Part shown: positions 44,809 through 53,095 of the stretch, in pieces
Numbering within the stretch: the first letter of the stretch is position 1
Layout: every line of letters starts with the position of its first letter
Source: Leptolyngbya sp. CCY15150
GTDB taxonomy: Bacteria; Cyanobacteriota; Cyanobacteriia; RECH01
Assembly: GCF_016888135.1 (NCBI RefSeq)
Contig: NZ_JACSWB010000147.1
Coordinates: forward strand, 232,158 to 296,157
Length of the DNA stretch: 64,000 nt
Direction of reading: 5' to 3'
The notes under the pieces: model-generated
What the model saw: only the letters and a program-made list of their open reading frames with translations
The model's database searches: none
What the model was told of the DNA's origin: nothing
Translations under genes and position numbers: made by a program

Positions 44809-46656
44809 GAACCGATAATCTACGCTGAAATACAGACCATCGTCTTGGAAATTATTGCCGCGATCGCTGAGATCAATCAGCGGCAGTGCATAGTCAAACC
44901 GTAGATTGAGATTGGGTACTAGTTCCCATAGGGCCCCTAAGCCAGCGCCCACCAGAAAGGTTTGCTCAGGCAGAGTATTGGGATTGTCAGGATGGTTCCA
45001 AACGGCTCCCATGTCGATAAACGGCGCTAGTTGGAAGACGGATAAGCCTGATGCATTGCGGGTCAGGGTAATCCGGTCTTCGAGGGAAACCCGAAAACCA
45101 TTGTCTCCCGAGCGGGCATTTTGTCGAAAGCCTCGTACAGACTGTCCGCCGCCGATGACAAACTGTTCCGACGCCAACAGGCTATCGGGAGAAAGCTGTA
45201 GATCGGCCTGGAGAATGATCAGGTGATCATCACCCAATCGCTGCACCCGTTGCACCTGACCTAGCCAACTGACGAAGCGGCTATCGGGGACAGGGGATGA
45301 ATTCGTCGTAGCATTCAGTAGCTCGACGCCGATATTAAATTGCGATCGCAAGGCCCAAGCCCCTGCCACATCTCGGCGCACATAGTCTTGCCCGAGACGA
45401 AAAACACTGGTACGACTGGTGCCATCCTCGTCGGGCCCAATCCCAAAGGGTTGGGGAATATTATTAAACAGAAACGTCTGTCCGTCTTTATGGCTAAACC
45501 CTAAGGACAGGGCAAATTCTTCCCGAGTAGAGCGTACCAAGGGCTGACGAAAACTAATTTCATAGCGCTCTGATTCCCCACGAATGCCGAATTCATCAAA
45601 GGGAGACTGAACAATCTCATTGCGATCGATCACGGTACGCAGGGCCAGGGTGCCGTTCATGGGATTGAGCGGCATGCGATAGTTGATGTCAAAAATATGG
45701 GCTCCATCACGGGTGGTGCGATCGTAGGAGAGGCTGAGGCTATCCCCTAGACCCGTGATATTGCGATGGCCGATATCGGCACCGACCCGCTCGGATCCAA
45801 CGCTGGGTGGTGAATAGTTATCCACACTTGCGCCCCCAAACCAGGGCGACGCCTCATCCACCCGCACAATCAGCACACTCTGCCCCACCTCACCGCTGGC
45901 CCGCAGACTGGCTTCAATATTGTCGAAAAGTGGATCAGCTCGTAGCAGCCGCAACTGTTCTTCCAACTGCTCAGCCTGGAGAGGGGTACCGGCTCCTAGC
46001 TCAATGCGATCGCGTACGTAGCTCTGGCGTAGGCGCTGGAGTCCTTCAATTTGGATTTCTGCCAAACTGCCTTCCACCACCTGAATGCGCACGACGCCAT
46101 CGGTAATGGGTTGGTCTACCAAAATAGCCCGAGATGTAAGATAGCCATCATCTAGGTAGAGCTGGGTAATCGCATCGGCGGCCTGTTGGAGATCAGTTAA
46201 GGTAACCGTTTGATTCTCCAAGGGCTGAATGATGGGCGCGAAGTCCTGCTGATCAAAAATGGTGCTGCCCAACACCTCTAGGGTGCGGATGGGAAACTGG
46301 ACATCCGGCTGACTTGGCAAACCCGTTGGCGGACTGGGGTCTACTTCTGGCTGCAGCACTGGCTCGTCAGCATCGGGCAGGGTCAGATCGGGGGGCTCTT
46401 GCAAAAAGCGATCGTCCGGATCTGACTGCTGGGCTACATAGACTGGCGATAGCTCAGCCGCAGAATCTAACGGTGTAAGACTCTGGGGCATTCCTGGCGT
46501 GGGGAGCAGCTCAGAGGGAAGCGTGGACGGACTAAAAACCTGGGTATCTAATGGTTCTTGAGGTTGAGGAACAATGGGTGCTGCGATCGCTTCCTGGGGC
46601 ATACCCATTGCAGCGATCGCAAGTCCTGACATCCAAACTGATAGGCGCTGAACCAT
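44806..46656 (-). CDS. ShlB/FhaC/HecB-family outer-membrane transporter (TpsB)
   Basis: About 616 residues from ATG 46656, preceded by a GGAG site. Signal peptide to about IAAP, then a Pro-rich linker, a POTRA domain (about 115-190, FPIRTLEVLGSTIFDQQDF), a second POTRA (RIQVVEGSLAEIQIEGLQRL), and the beta barrel, which contains the family motif QFVIGGGQSVRGFRQNARSGD and ends LYFSVDYRF with the terminal Phe used for barrel insertion. Such proteins secrete large TpsA exoproteins. No TpsA-like gene is in the neighbourhood, so it is an orphan here; it could also serve another export role in the cyanobacterial outer membrane. Confidence 0.9.
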   Translation of the reverse strand: MVQRLSVWMSGLAIAAMGMPQEAIAAPIVPQPQEPLDTQVFSPSTLPSELLPTPGMPQSLTPLDSAAELSPVYVAQQSDPDDRFLQEPPDLTLPDADEPVLQPEVDPSPPTGLPSQPDVQFPIRTLEVLGSTIFDQQDFAPIIQPLENQTVTLTDLQQAADAITQLYLDDGYLTSRAILVDQPITDGVVRIQVVEGSLAEIQIEGLQRLRQSYVRDRIELGAGTPLQAEQLEEQLRLLRADPLFDNIEASLRASGEVGQSVLIVRVDEASPWFGGASVDNYSPPSVGSERVGADIGHRNITGLGDSLSLSYDRTTRDGAHIFDINYRMPLNPMNGTLALRTVIDRNEIVQSPFDEFGIRGESERYEISFRQPLVRSTREEFALSLGFSHKDGQTFLFNNIPQPFGIGPDEDGTSRTSVFRLGQDYVRRDVAGAWALRSQFNIGVELLNATTNSSPVPDSRFVSWLGQVQRVQRLGDDHLIILQADLQLSPDSLLASEQFVIGGGQSVRGFRQNARSGDNGFRVSLEDRITLTRNASGLSVFQLAPFIDMGAVWNHPDNPNTLPEQTFLVGAGLGALWELVPNLNLRFDYALPLIDLSDRGNNFQDDGLYFSVDYRF

Positions 46657-47053
46657 GAAACTTCTCCAGTAATGACCATACCGATTCAACACCCTATCGG
46701 TATCTACCGAGCCATATCAAATCCGGTTGAATGTCTATGGCTAGGACATTGGCTAGGACATGCTGGCTTCGATCCCTCGCTTCGCCGCCCCCTTGATCAG
46801 GGGCTACAGATATTGGGGTACCACCCAAGCCTTGAATGAATAGCGCGCTAACCGGATTTGAGATAACAATCTCTTACACAGACTGTAACTTGCTCTATCA
46901 AGCAGGTTTGGTGTTCATCACTAAAAGTTTACGCTGGGATTGTCGATGCTGGCTGCCCCTGCCACCGCAATTAACCCTTAGCTGTCATCTAGGAGCTGTA
47001 GGAGGCAGAGAATCGCCAGTAGAATCGCCAAGATCTAGGACAGAACCTAGGGA
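46657..47053. other. Intergenic region with a 12-base inverted repeat
   Basis: About 400 bases upstream of the TpsB gene. TCAAATCCGGTT (46717-46728) is matched in reverse by AACCGGATTTGA (46850-46861), enclosing about 120 bases; inside is a short direct repeat (GGCTAGGACAT twice). No ORF. It may be a decayed miniature mobile element or chance. Confidence 0.4.
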
Positions 47054-48571
47054 CTAAGACTGTCCTGGCATATCCAGCAACACCTCATCGGTTCCTTGGT
47101 GGGCAGTTTTCACCCACTTCAGCCGTTTGGGGCGTACCGAAATGCGTGCCGTGGTGCTGGCGACCACCAGCAGCCAATGCATCATGTAGAGAGTACCGCG
47201 TAGGGATTGTACAGCCGTACGCCACAGCGGCATCTCGGGACGCAATAGGGGCGATCGCTCACTGCCCAAGGCTTCTTCTCTGAGTCGATAATCACTGCTG
47301 TGGATGCGGCGCAGACCGATCACCATGCCAAAGAGTGAGAGCAGCACCGTCATTCCCGTTAATGGGCTGAGCAGCGGTGGGCTACTGCGGGCGATCGCCA
47401 TCAGCGTATCGGGAACTGCCGCCGTGGGCAGCAGATACTGCATGAGCCAGAAAACCAGCAAATCAATGGTTTTGCCGACGCCCAAACGATTGCGAGACAT
47501 GAGTCGCCAATAGTCTAGATAGCGCTGATAGCCGCCCTCTGCCCAGCGACTGCGTTGATGCCAAAGCGCGATCGCCTGGGTGACGCCCTCTTCTTCCACT
47601 GCCGGCACCATCAGAAAATCAATATCCCAGCGGTCGAAATGCAGTCTGAGAGTGAGATCTAGGTCATCGGTGATGGTTTCTTCATTCCATCCGCCGCAGC
47701 TATCCAACGCCTGCCGCCGCACAAATTGACCATTGCCTCGCAGTTCGCCCACGCCGCCAATGGCAATGCGCTGCTGCTGGAAATAGCTATCCAACGCCAT
47801 TTCTGCTACCTGACCCAGGATCCAAAAATTCCGAGGCCGGGGATGCCCCTCATTTCCCTGCAACACGGCCTTGCGCACCTGCACCGCTCCCACCTGCGGA
47901 CGGTCGAATAGCGGTATCACCCGGCGTAGGAGATCCATGGGTACTTGAGCATCGGCATCAAATACCGCAATGAATTCACCTTTAACCTGGGGATAGACTT
48001 GGTTCAAAGCCCCTGATTTGCCGCCACCGGCATCGGCTGGACGGTGTACCACATGGAGCCGGGGATAGTTCAGAGCGAGCTGATCCAACAGTTCCGGTGT
48101 GCGATCGGTGCTGTAATCATCAATGATCCACAGGTCGTAGCGATCGCTGGGATAGTCTAGGTTGCAGAGCGATCGCACCAGAGAACCCACCACCGCCTCT
48201 TCATTTTTGGCCGAGACCATCAGCGAGACATAGGGATAATCATCAGGATTGTCATGGGTGAGGGCCGAGGGTACCGACCGCGGGCGAGCCACGATCAGGC
48301 GCAGGGTATGCAGCCCCACCAGCAGGGTCAGCCCTAGAACAAACCAAATGCCCCAGGAAACTAAATGAAGCGTAATCGTCACTGCCCATACGGCTGATAG
48401 GGCGATCGCGGCTTTGGGGCGACGTCCTGCCAGACCTCGTTCAAAGGATGCCTTGAGGTTGCCAGGGTGAACGTCATCGATCATAAAAGACTCCAAGGGT
48501 GCCAATGGGTCACGTTGATTGGACGGCTCAACAGGTTGAGAGGGCGGATCAGACCAGGAATTCTCCGGCAT
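47054..48571 (-). CDS. Membrane glycosyltransferase, family 2 (BcsA-like core)
   Basis: About 505 residues from ATG 48571 (a GTG at 48622 is the alternative). Processive GT2 signature: WIIDDYSTDRTPELL (first Asp), VFDADAQVP (DxD), TDDLDLTLRL (catalytic Asp region), and QRSRWAEGGYQ (QxxRW). Hydrophobic helices lie before the GT domain (about 45-90, IALSAVWAVTITLHLVSWGI) and after it (three or more). It is likely an inner-membrane enzyme making or extending a polysaccharide or glycolipid. No PilZ domain is visible. It lies about 290 bases after the desaturase-SDR gene on the same strand. Confidence 0.86.
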   Translation of the reverse strand: MPENSWSDPPSQPVEPSNQRDPLAPLESFMIDDVHPGNLKASFERGLAGRRPKAAIALSAVWAVTITLHLVSWGIWFVLGLTLLVGLHTLRLIVARPRSVPSALTHDNPDDYPYVSLMVSAKNEEAVVGSLVRSLCNLDYPSDRYDLWIIDDYSTDRTPELLDQLALNYPRLHVVHRPADAGGGKSGALNQVYPQVKGEFIAVFDADAQVPMDLLRRVIPLFDRPQVGAVQVRKAVLQGNEGHPRPRNFWILGQVAEMALDSYFQQQRIAIGGVGELRGNGQFVRRQALDSCGGWNEETITDDLDLTLRLHFDRWDIDFLMVPAVEEEGVTQAIALWHQRSRWAEGGYQRYLDYWRLMSRNRLGVGKTIDLLVFWLMQYLLPTAAVPDTLMAIARSSPPLLSPLTGMTVLLSLFGMVIGLRRIHSSDYRLREEALGSERSPLLRPEMPLWRTAVQSLRGTLYMMHWLLVVASTTARISVRPKRLKWVKTAHQGTDEVLLDMPGQS

Positions 48572-48860
48572 AGGTCTTGAATTACGGGATGAGTGAACAG
48601 TGCTGGACTGACGCAGAAGCACGCAAGCCTCAAGGGTGAAGCATCTGGAGGAGACTCACCCTCGATCGATCTCACGACGCCAGTCTGGCAAGCGGTTGAC
48701 GGGAAATCTGAGAGAATGACCCAAATCACCGTTGCCCAATTGTGCCATAGCTTACTATTGTGACCGTTACGATGGATGCCGTGGCGATCGCCCCCTTTTC
48801 ACCCATGAGTTCCTTCATCCATCATAAAGTTTTGTGTTGATGGCAGTTGGCCCGGAAGAC

Positions 48861-50042
48861 CTAGGGAGCAGGTCGCGAAAAAAGTCGAAAATAGAGCGAT
48901 CGCCCCCATTCCTTGAGCGGAAACACCAAGTAGGTGAGGGGATTAATCGTCACAATAATGGTGCGCACATCCCGCTTGGCCAGGAAAACAACCATGCGGG
49001 CCACCCATCTCGGCGACATGATCCCCACAGGGTTGAGGTTACTTTTGAACGGCCCCAAGACAATTTTGCGAATGATACAGGGAGCATCCAGCCGTCGCAG
49101 GGTAATTAGATCTCCAATCAAACGCTTTGAAATTTCGTAGAGAGGGCTAAAGGCTGGGCTCACCTCCGCCTCTGATGTGTTGATCCAAAGCTCCTTGGTG
49201 GCCCGGTCGGTGGAGTCATTCACCGTACTCATGAACACATTGGCTAGCCGCCATGCCGACAGGGCATTGACCTCTAGAGAGGCTTGGACGCCCTCTGGGG
49301 TGCGATCGCCATGGACATTGAGCCCGTGATTAATAATCAAAATATCAACTTGCTTGAGGCGATCGCGCAGCTGATCCTCGTCACCAATCTGCCAAGATAC
49401 GACCTTCATGCGATCGGTCTCGGTGAGGCGATCGGAGGAGGTGAGGGCAATGGTTTTTGCCCCTTGGCGAATGAGTTCTTGGATCAGGGACTGCCCCATG
49501 GATCCCGATGCGCCCGTAACCGCAACCACCTTGCCTTTCAGCGATAAGCTTGTTCCCAACACTTTATCCACCACCGTCAAATATCCCGAGAAGTAGGCAT
49601 TCCCTTGATCAAAGTGGTGCCGCCAGTGATACGTGCGATTGACCGCCCACACCGAGGGAATTTGGGTAAGGTCGCCGGGCTCGTGGGTGAGATCTGTCCA
49701 CATCCCGTATCCCTGAGAACGAGCGATCGCCCCTGCCATAAAGCCTAGCGCATAGAGACTGCCCAGAAGCATAGCTGGCTGATGGCTGGCCCATGCCACC
49801 AACGCTGTTACGGCAAACATCACCAGGGATTCTGGCACATCGTTGTAAAGCTGAGAGCGACGATAGACGTCAAGGTTGGCAATACTCAGATCACGACGGT
49901 AGGCACGATGATGCAACATGTGCAGTGACTGCAGGGGTGGCCAGTAGTGACCAGCAACATGGTAGACATCACGAACCAGCTCCGCAAGCACAATAGAGCC
50001 AAGCCCAAGCCCAACTGGAAAGACGAGTGAAAACAGATTCAT
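48861..50042 (-). CDS. Bifunctional sterol-desaturase-like / short-chain dehydrogenase fusion
   Basis: 393 residues. The N-terminal half (about 1-160) has TM segments and the His clusters of the fatty-acid-hydroxylase/sterol-desaturase superfamily: LHMLHHRAYRRD and YHWRHHFDQGNAYF. The C-terminal half (about 165-390) is an SDR with VVAVTGASGSMGQSLIQEL (GxxxGxG NAD(P) site), ILIINHGLNVHG and the YxxxK motif in LYEISKR. The fusion would combine lipid hydroxylation or desaturation with alcohol/ketone redox on one chain at the membrane; similar fusions exist in cyanobacteria with no known substrate. ATG 50042. The gene lies upstream of the glycosyltransferase, so a lipid-modification operon is possible. 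Confidence 0.88.
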   Translation of the reverse strand: MNLFSLVFPVGLGLGSIVLAELVRDVYHVAGHYWPPLQSLHMLHHRAYRRDLSIANLDVYRRSQLYNDVPESLVMFAVTALVAWASHQPAMLLGSLYALGFMAGAIARSQGYGMWTDLTHEPGDLTQIPSVWAVNRTYHWRHHFDQGNAYFSGYLTVVDKVLGTSLSLKGKVVAVTGASGSMGQSLIQELIRQGAKTIALTSSDRLTETDRMKVVSWQIGDEDQLRDRLKQVDILIINHGLNVHGDRTPEGVQASLEVNALSAWRLANVFMSTVNDSTDRATKELWINTSEAEVSPAFSPLYEISKRLIGDLITLRRLDAPCIIRKIVLGPFKSNLNPVGIMSPRWVARMVVFLAKRDVRTIIVTINPLTYLVFPLKEWGRSLYFRLFSRPAP

Positions 50043-50557
50043 TGCAAAACGATTATGAATGCGTAATTTAACATGGTGAATGAAAATCGTTAGGCAGGTT
50101 TATGCCGTAGCTAACGAGTTGAACCATGACGGATAGACCCATCCCGCCTCCACAGATCAAAACCTGATCGCTGTCTGTATTAGACCTCATTAGACCTAGT
50201 AATTAGATCTAGCGGAAGACGGCTAGCGCTTTTTAAAATCCCTCCCCCAACCTGGGAGAGGGATGGCGGGCAGGCAAGATTGTAGTGACAACGGCCTGGA
50301 TGAATCCAGCCGTTAGGTCGATCTATCCCATGGCATGGTCACCTGTCTTCAAGAATCTCATGCTTAACGCCAGATGCCCATCTTTTTCCTGCCTATCTTC
50401 TGAAGAGATAGGAGAGCGATCGCAAAACGACTTTCCGATGCAGGAAGTACCGGCGTCTTGAGGTATCTGCGACTCTCAAAAGACAGCATGGATACATGGA
50501 TACCAGGAAACTCTCAATGACCTAAAGTTCCTGAATGCTATGTATAGTGTTTCTCAA
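50043..50557. other. Intergenic region with a C-rich hairpin repeat
   Basis: About 515 bases between the desaturase-SDR gene and tRNA-Thr, all facing left. A hairpin ATCCCTC.../GAGGGAT (50238-50263) resembles the longer element at 60062-60161 (CCCTC...GGGAGAGGGAT). No ORF. Confidence 0.4.
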
Positions 50558-50629
50558 AGCCCGTGACGAGGATTGAACTCGTGACCTCACCCTTACCAAG
50601 GGTGTGCTCTACCACTGAGCCACACGGGC
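50558..50629 (-). tRNA. tRNA-Thr(GGT)
   Basis: On the minus strand GCCCGTG pairs with CACGGGC (72 bases, discriminator U). D-arm GGCTCAGTGGTAGAGC, anticodon loop with GGT between CACCC and GGGTG, T-arm TCACGAGTTCAATCCTCGT. CCA is not encoded. Confidence 0.95.
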
Positions 50630-50701
50630 AGTTCTTTCGCCAATCTCATGATAGCAACTGCATCAGGGATTGACTCAAGAAAACGTATCTTGATGCTGTG
50701 G

Positions 50702-50783
50702 TGGGCCGGGCTGGATTCGAACCAGCGTAGGCGTAGCCAGCGGATTTACAGTCCGCCCCCATTAACCACTCGGGCACCGACCC
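50702..50783 (-). tRNA. tRNA-Tyr(GTA)
   Basis: On the minus strand GGGTCGG pairs with CCGGCCC (82 bases, discriminator A), with a long variable arm typical of bacterial tyrosine tRNAs (CTGGCTACGCCTACG region). Anticodon loop CTGTAAA gives GTA. It lies 72 bases upstream of tRNA-Thr on the same strand; the two are probably co-transcribed, as is common. Confidence 0.95.
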
Positions 50784-50858
50784 GCCCAATCCACAATTAA
50801 ACATCGTAGCATAGGGTTTTGCATTCCCCAAACAAAAATCTCTTTTTTTTAGGTTTTT

Positions 50859-51521
50859 TTAGGCGATGCTGGAAAACCATTGCTCTAGGGACTGTTGGGG
50901 CGCATCGGGCTGGGCAATAATTTCCACCAGTTTGTTTTTGGCGCTAGGCTGCACCAACGCCTCCACACAGACCTCAGCCACCTGTTCGCGAGACAAGCTG
51001 CCTTTAAATAGGGTATCTGCCGCCGCCATTTGAAGGGGATCGGTTGGTGCGGTACTTTTGAGCCCGCCGGGACGAACGATGGTGTAGGTTAAGCCACTGC
51101 CCTGCAGGTAGGCTTCCGCCTGTTTTTTCCACACCAAAATCAACCAAAAGATGTTCAGGGGATGCAAAAGCTGCGACACACATAGCGATGACACAAACAC
51201 CATATGCTGAACCTGCTGGCGCTTAGCCGCATCCACCAAATTCTTGGTGCCTTCAAAATCCACGCGATAGGGCAGAGTTGGATCCCAACTGGGCTGGGCC
51301 CCCGTGGCGCAGAAGACCACATCACAGCCCGCGATCGCTGCATCTAAGGTTTCTGGCTGCAAAACATCGCCCACCCACTGTTCTGACCAGTCGGACAAGA
51401 CAGCGGCTGCTTTTTGGCGATCGCGCACGAGCGATCGAGTGGGAATTTGGCGTTGTTCGAGGGCCTTTACGATCAATTGTCCTGTGCGCCCCGTAGCGCC
51501 GGCTACAAATGCTTTCACCAA
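50859..51521 (-). CDS. NAD(P)-binding oxidoreductase (atypical SDR, NmrA-like)
   Basis: 220 residues, extended-type Rossmann protein of the SDR_a5 class. Nucleotide motif AFVAGATGRTGQLIVKAL (GxxGxxG). Further landmarks: VFCATGAQP, VFVSSLCVSQ (Ser of the usual active-site position), LTYTIVRPGGLK and REQVAEVCVEALV. The Tyr of the classical YxxxK motif is not clear, so this may bind NAD(P) for regulation or assembly rather than catalyse, as do some relatives in photosynthetic organisms (electron-transfer-complex assembly factors). Start TTG 51521 or GTG 51518, with AAGGAA upstream. The gene faces left, toward the tRNAs. Confidence 0.82.
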   Translation of the reverse strand: MVKAFVAGATGRTGQLIVKALEQRQIPTRSLVRDRQKAAAVLSDWSEQWVGDVLQPETLDAAIAGCDVVFCATGAQPSWDPTLPYRVDFEGTKNLVDAAKRQQVQHMVFVSSLCVSQLLHPLNIFWLILVWKKQAEAYLQGSGLTYTIVRPGGLKSTAPTDPLQMAAADTLFKGSLSREQVAEVCVEALVQPSAKNKLVEIIAQPDAPQQSLEQWFSSIA

Positions 51522-52105
51522 GATGTTCCTTAAAATAGAGTGTTACTTAAACGTGGTTCTGTTTTATGGTCTAGGTATGCCCTCGGGGCACCTTACCGTT
51601 GGGTCTGAGGAGACCACAAGACCTAGCCTGATCAATAGTGATCATTATTAACTGTTTTTCCGGCTAAAACCCATACCACCATCAATCGATGACGGAGAAT
51701 CTACTTGGGCGACATGAATGTCCAACTCGACGATCTTCGTAGAATGCCGTAGATCTAACCTCATAGGAGGAAACATCTTGTGTGAATTTCATCTATTTTT
51801 CCGTAGATCAAGCGTGTTAACGAGTAGAACACCGAAGCTATGCTAAATGTAAATCGCGTCTGATTTGCTCTGCCCCTGTCCAAATCATGGTCACCAGACG
51901 ATGGATTCTACCTCAAGGCTGGGCAATCTAAGGCTAGTCGTCTTCAGAGATTCCTCGTTTTAGGCAGGAGTTGAACTGAGTGAGCTATCCTCAAGCATTG
52001 AGGGCGATCGCCCATCAGGTGTCTTGTTCAATGTCGGACTATATTGCCTATCCCTGGATCAGGTAAGCAATTAAAACAATGCTACTTTTCAAGGAACTTG
52101 AAGCT
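51522..52105. other. Divergent intergenic region
   Basis: About 580 bases between the NmrA-like gene and the DUF1997 gene. It holds the 22-codon ORF described separately and several HIP1 sites; nothing else supportable. Confidence 0.4.
51778..51846 (+). CDS. Possible 22-residue micro-ORF with strong Shine-Dalgarno
   Basis: TTG at 51778 is preceded by a perfect AGGAGG (51765-51770) at seven bases. The frame reads MCEFHLFFRRSSVLTSRTPK then LC and TAA: a hydrophobic-basic peptide without known family. A leader peptide or a chance ORF are both possible; the real start of the next gene is about 260 bases downstream. Confidence 0.2.
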   Translation: MCEFHLFFRRSSVLTSRTPKLC

Positions 52106-52771
52106 ATGCAGGCCCATTCAGCAGAACACCAAGCTTTTGAGACATTCGAGACATTTGAATCTGTTATGGGTCTAGACATGGTGACTGACCCCGCTGAACA
52201 GCCTGTAGAGCTTGCGGCGGCAGCGGCAACCCATTTTCGCGGGCAGTATGCCAACTGTATGGCCATGTATGCCGATGCTCAGACCGTTGCCGACTATCTA
52301 GACATTCACTCCGAGTGGTTTCACCGCTGCGCCCACCCCATGAAAACCGATGCCCTTGGGGATAACGGCTATGCTTTGACCATTGGTCGGTTTGGCTCCT
52401 TTGGGTATGAAGTGGAACCCAAAATTGGTCTACACTTGCTGCCCCAAGACGAAGGCGTTTACCGGATTGAAACCATTCCCGTTCCCGACTACGAAGCACC
52501 GGGCTATCACGTTGATTTTCGGGCAGCGCTACAGCTTGTGGAAGCCGTCTCTGAAACCGGCACGCCTCTAACGCAGGTGGAATGGGAACTGGATCTGGAC
52601 GTGGCTATCTATTTTCCTCGATTCATCCGGGCTCTACCCAAATCTCTCATCCAAGGCACCGGCGATCGCCTCCTGAACCAAATTGTCCGCCAAGTCTCCC
52701 GCCGCCTCACCCACAAAGTGCAAATGGACTTCCACCAAACTCGCGACATCCCGTTTCCTAAGGCCTCTTAG
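52106..52771 (+). CDS. DUF1997 family protein
   Basis: About 221 residues from ATG 52106 (AAGGA ten bases before it; ATG 52079 is an upstream alternative). Soluble. The DUF1997 core runs from about 55 (ANCMAMYADAQTVADYLDIHSEWF) through RFGSFGYEVEPKIGLHLLP to the C-terminal IQGTGDRLLNQIVRQVSRRL. DUF1997 proteins occur mainly in cyanobacteria and plastids. A START/SRPBCC-like lipid-binding fold and a link to photosynthesis have been suggested; I see nothing in the context that decides this. The first 35 residues are acidic and poorly conserved-looking. Confidence 0.82.
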   Translation: MQAHSAEHQAFETFETFESVMGLDMVTDPAEQPVELAAAAATHFRGQYANCMAMYADAQTVADYLDIHSEWFHRCAHPMKTDALGDNGYALTIGRFGSFGYEVEPKIGLHLLPQDEGVYRIETIPVPDYEAPGYHVDFRAALQLVEAVSETGTPLTQVEWELDLDVAIYFPRFIRALPKSLIQGTGDRLLNQIVRQVSRRLTHKVQMDFHQTRDIPFPKAS

Positions 52772-52831
52772 TTTTAGACTAGGACTAGTCGATGCAGACA
52801 TCGGCTTCAGGTTTTAACGGGGAATTCGAGT

Positions 52832-52942
52832 ATGGACAGTATTGATTGGACAAGCGTCATTCCTGCAGGGCTAGCGATCGCCATTTTTGCGGGCGGATTG
52901 TTCATGCTGGTGTCTGGCGTTTGGGCATCCCGCGATCAGTAG
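52832..52942 (+). CDS. Very small membrane protein, 36 aa
   Basis: MDSIDWTSVIPAGLAIAIFA followed by GGLFMLVSGVWASRDQ: one TM helix (about 9-30) with a short acidic N-terminus and a charged C-terminus. ATG 52832 follows GGGGAA at nine bases. It is the size and layout of small photosystem, NDH-1 or cytochrome subunits, but I compared it from memory with PetG/L/M/N, PsbK/X/Y/Z and PsaM and found no match. Located 60 bases after DUF1997 on the same strand, so possibly co-transcribed. Confidence 0.5.
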   Translation: MDSIDWTSVIPAGLAIAIFAGGLFMLVSGVWASRDQ

Positions 52943-53095
52943 TATCCCAAGTATCCCAACGCCCCAACATCCGAGGGGCGATCGCCCCAGCAAACGAGTT
53001 AACATACCGTAATCATAGTTTTCCCAGCAGCATCGGGATCAGGTGCTGGGTCTTGGGCATCCTAATCAATAGGATGTTCTCAAGCAAGTGCCACG

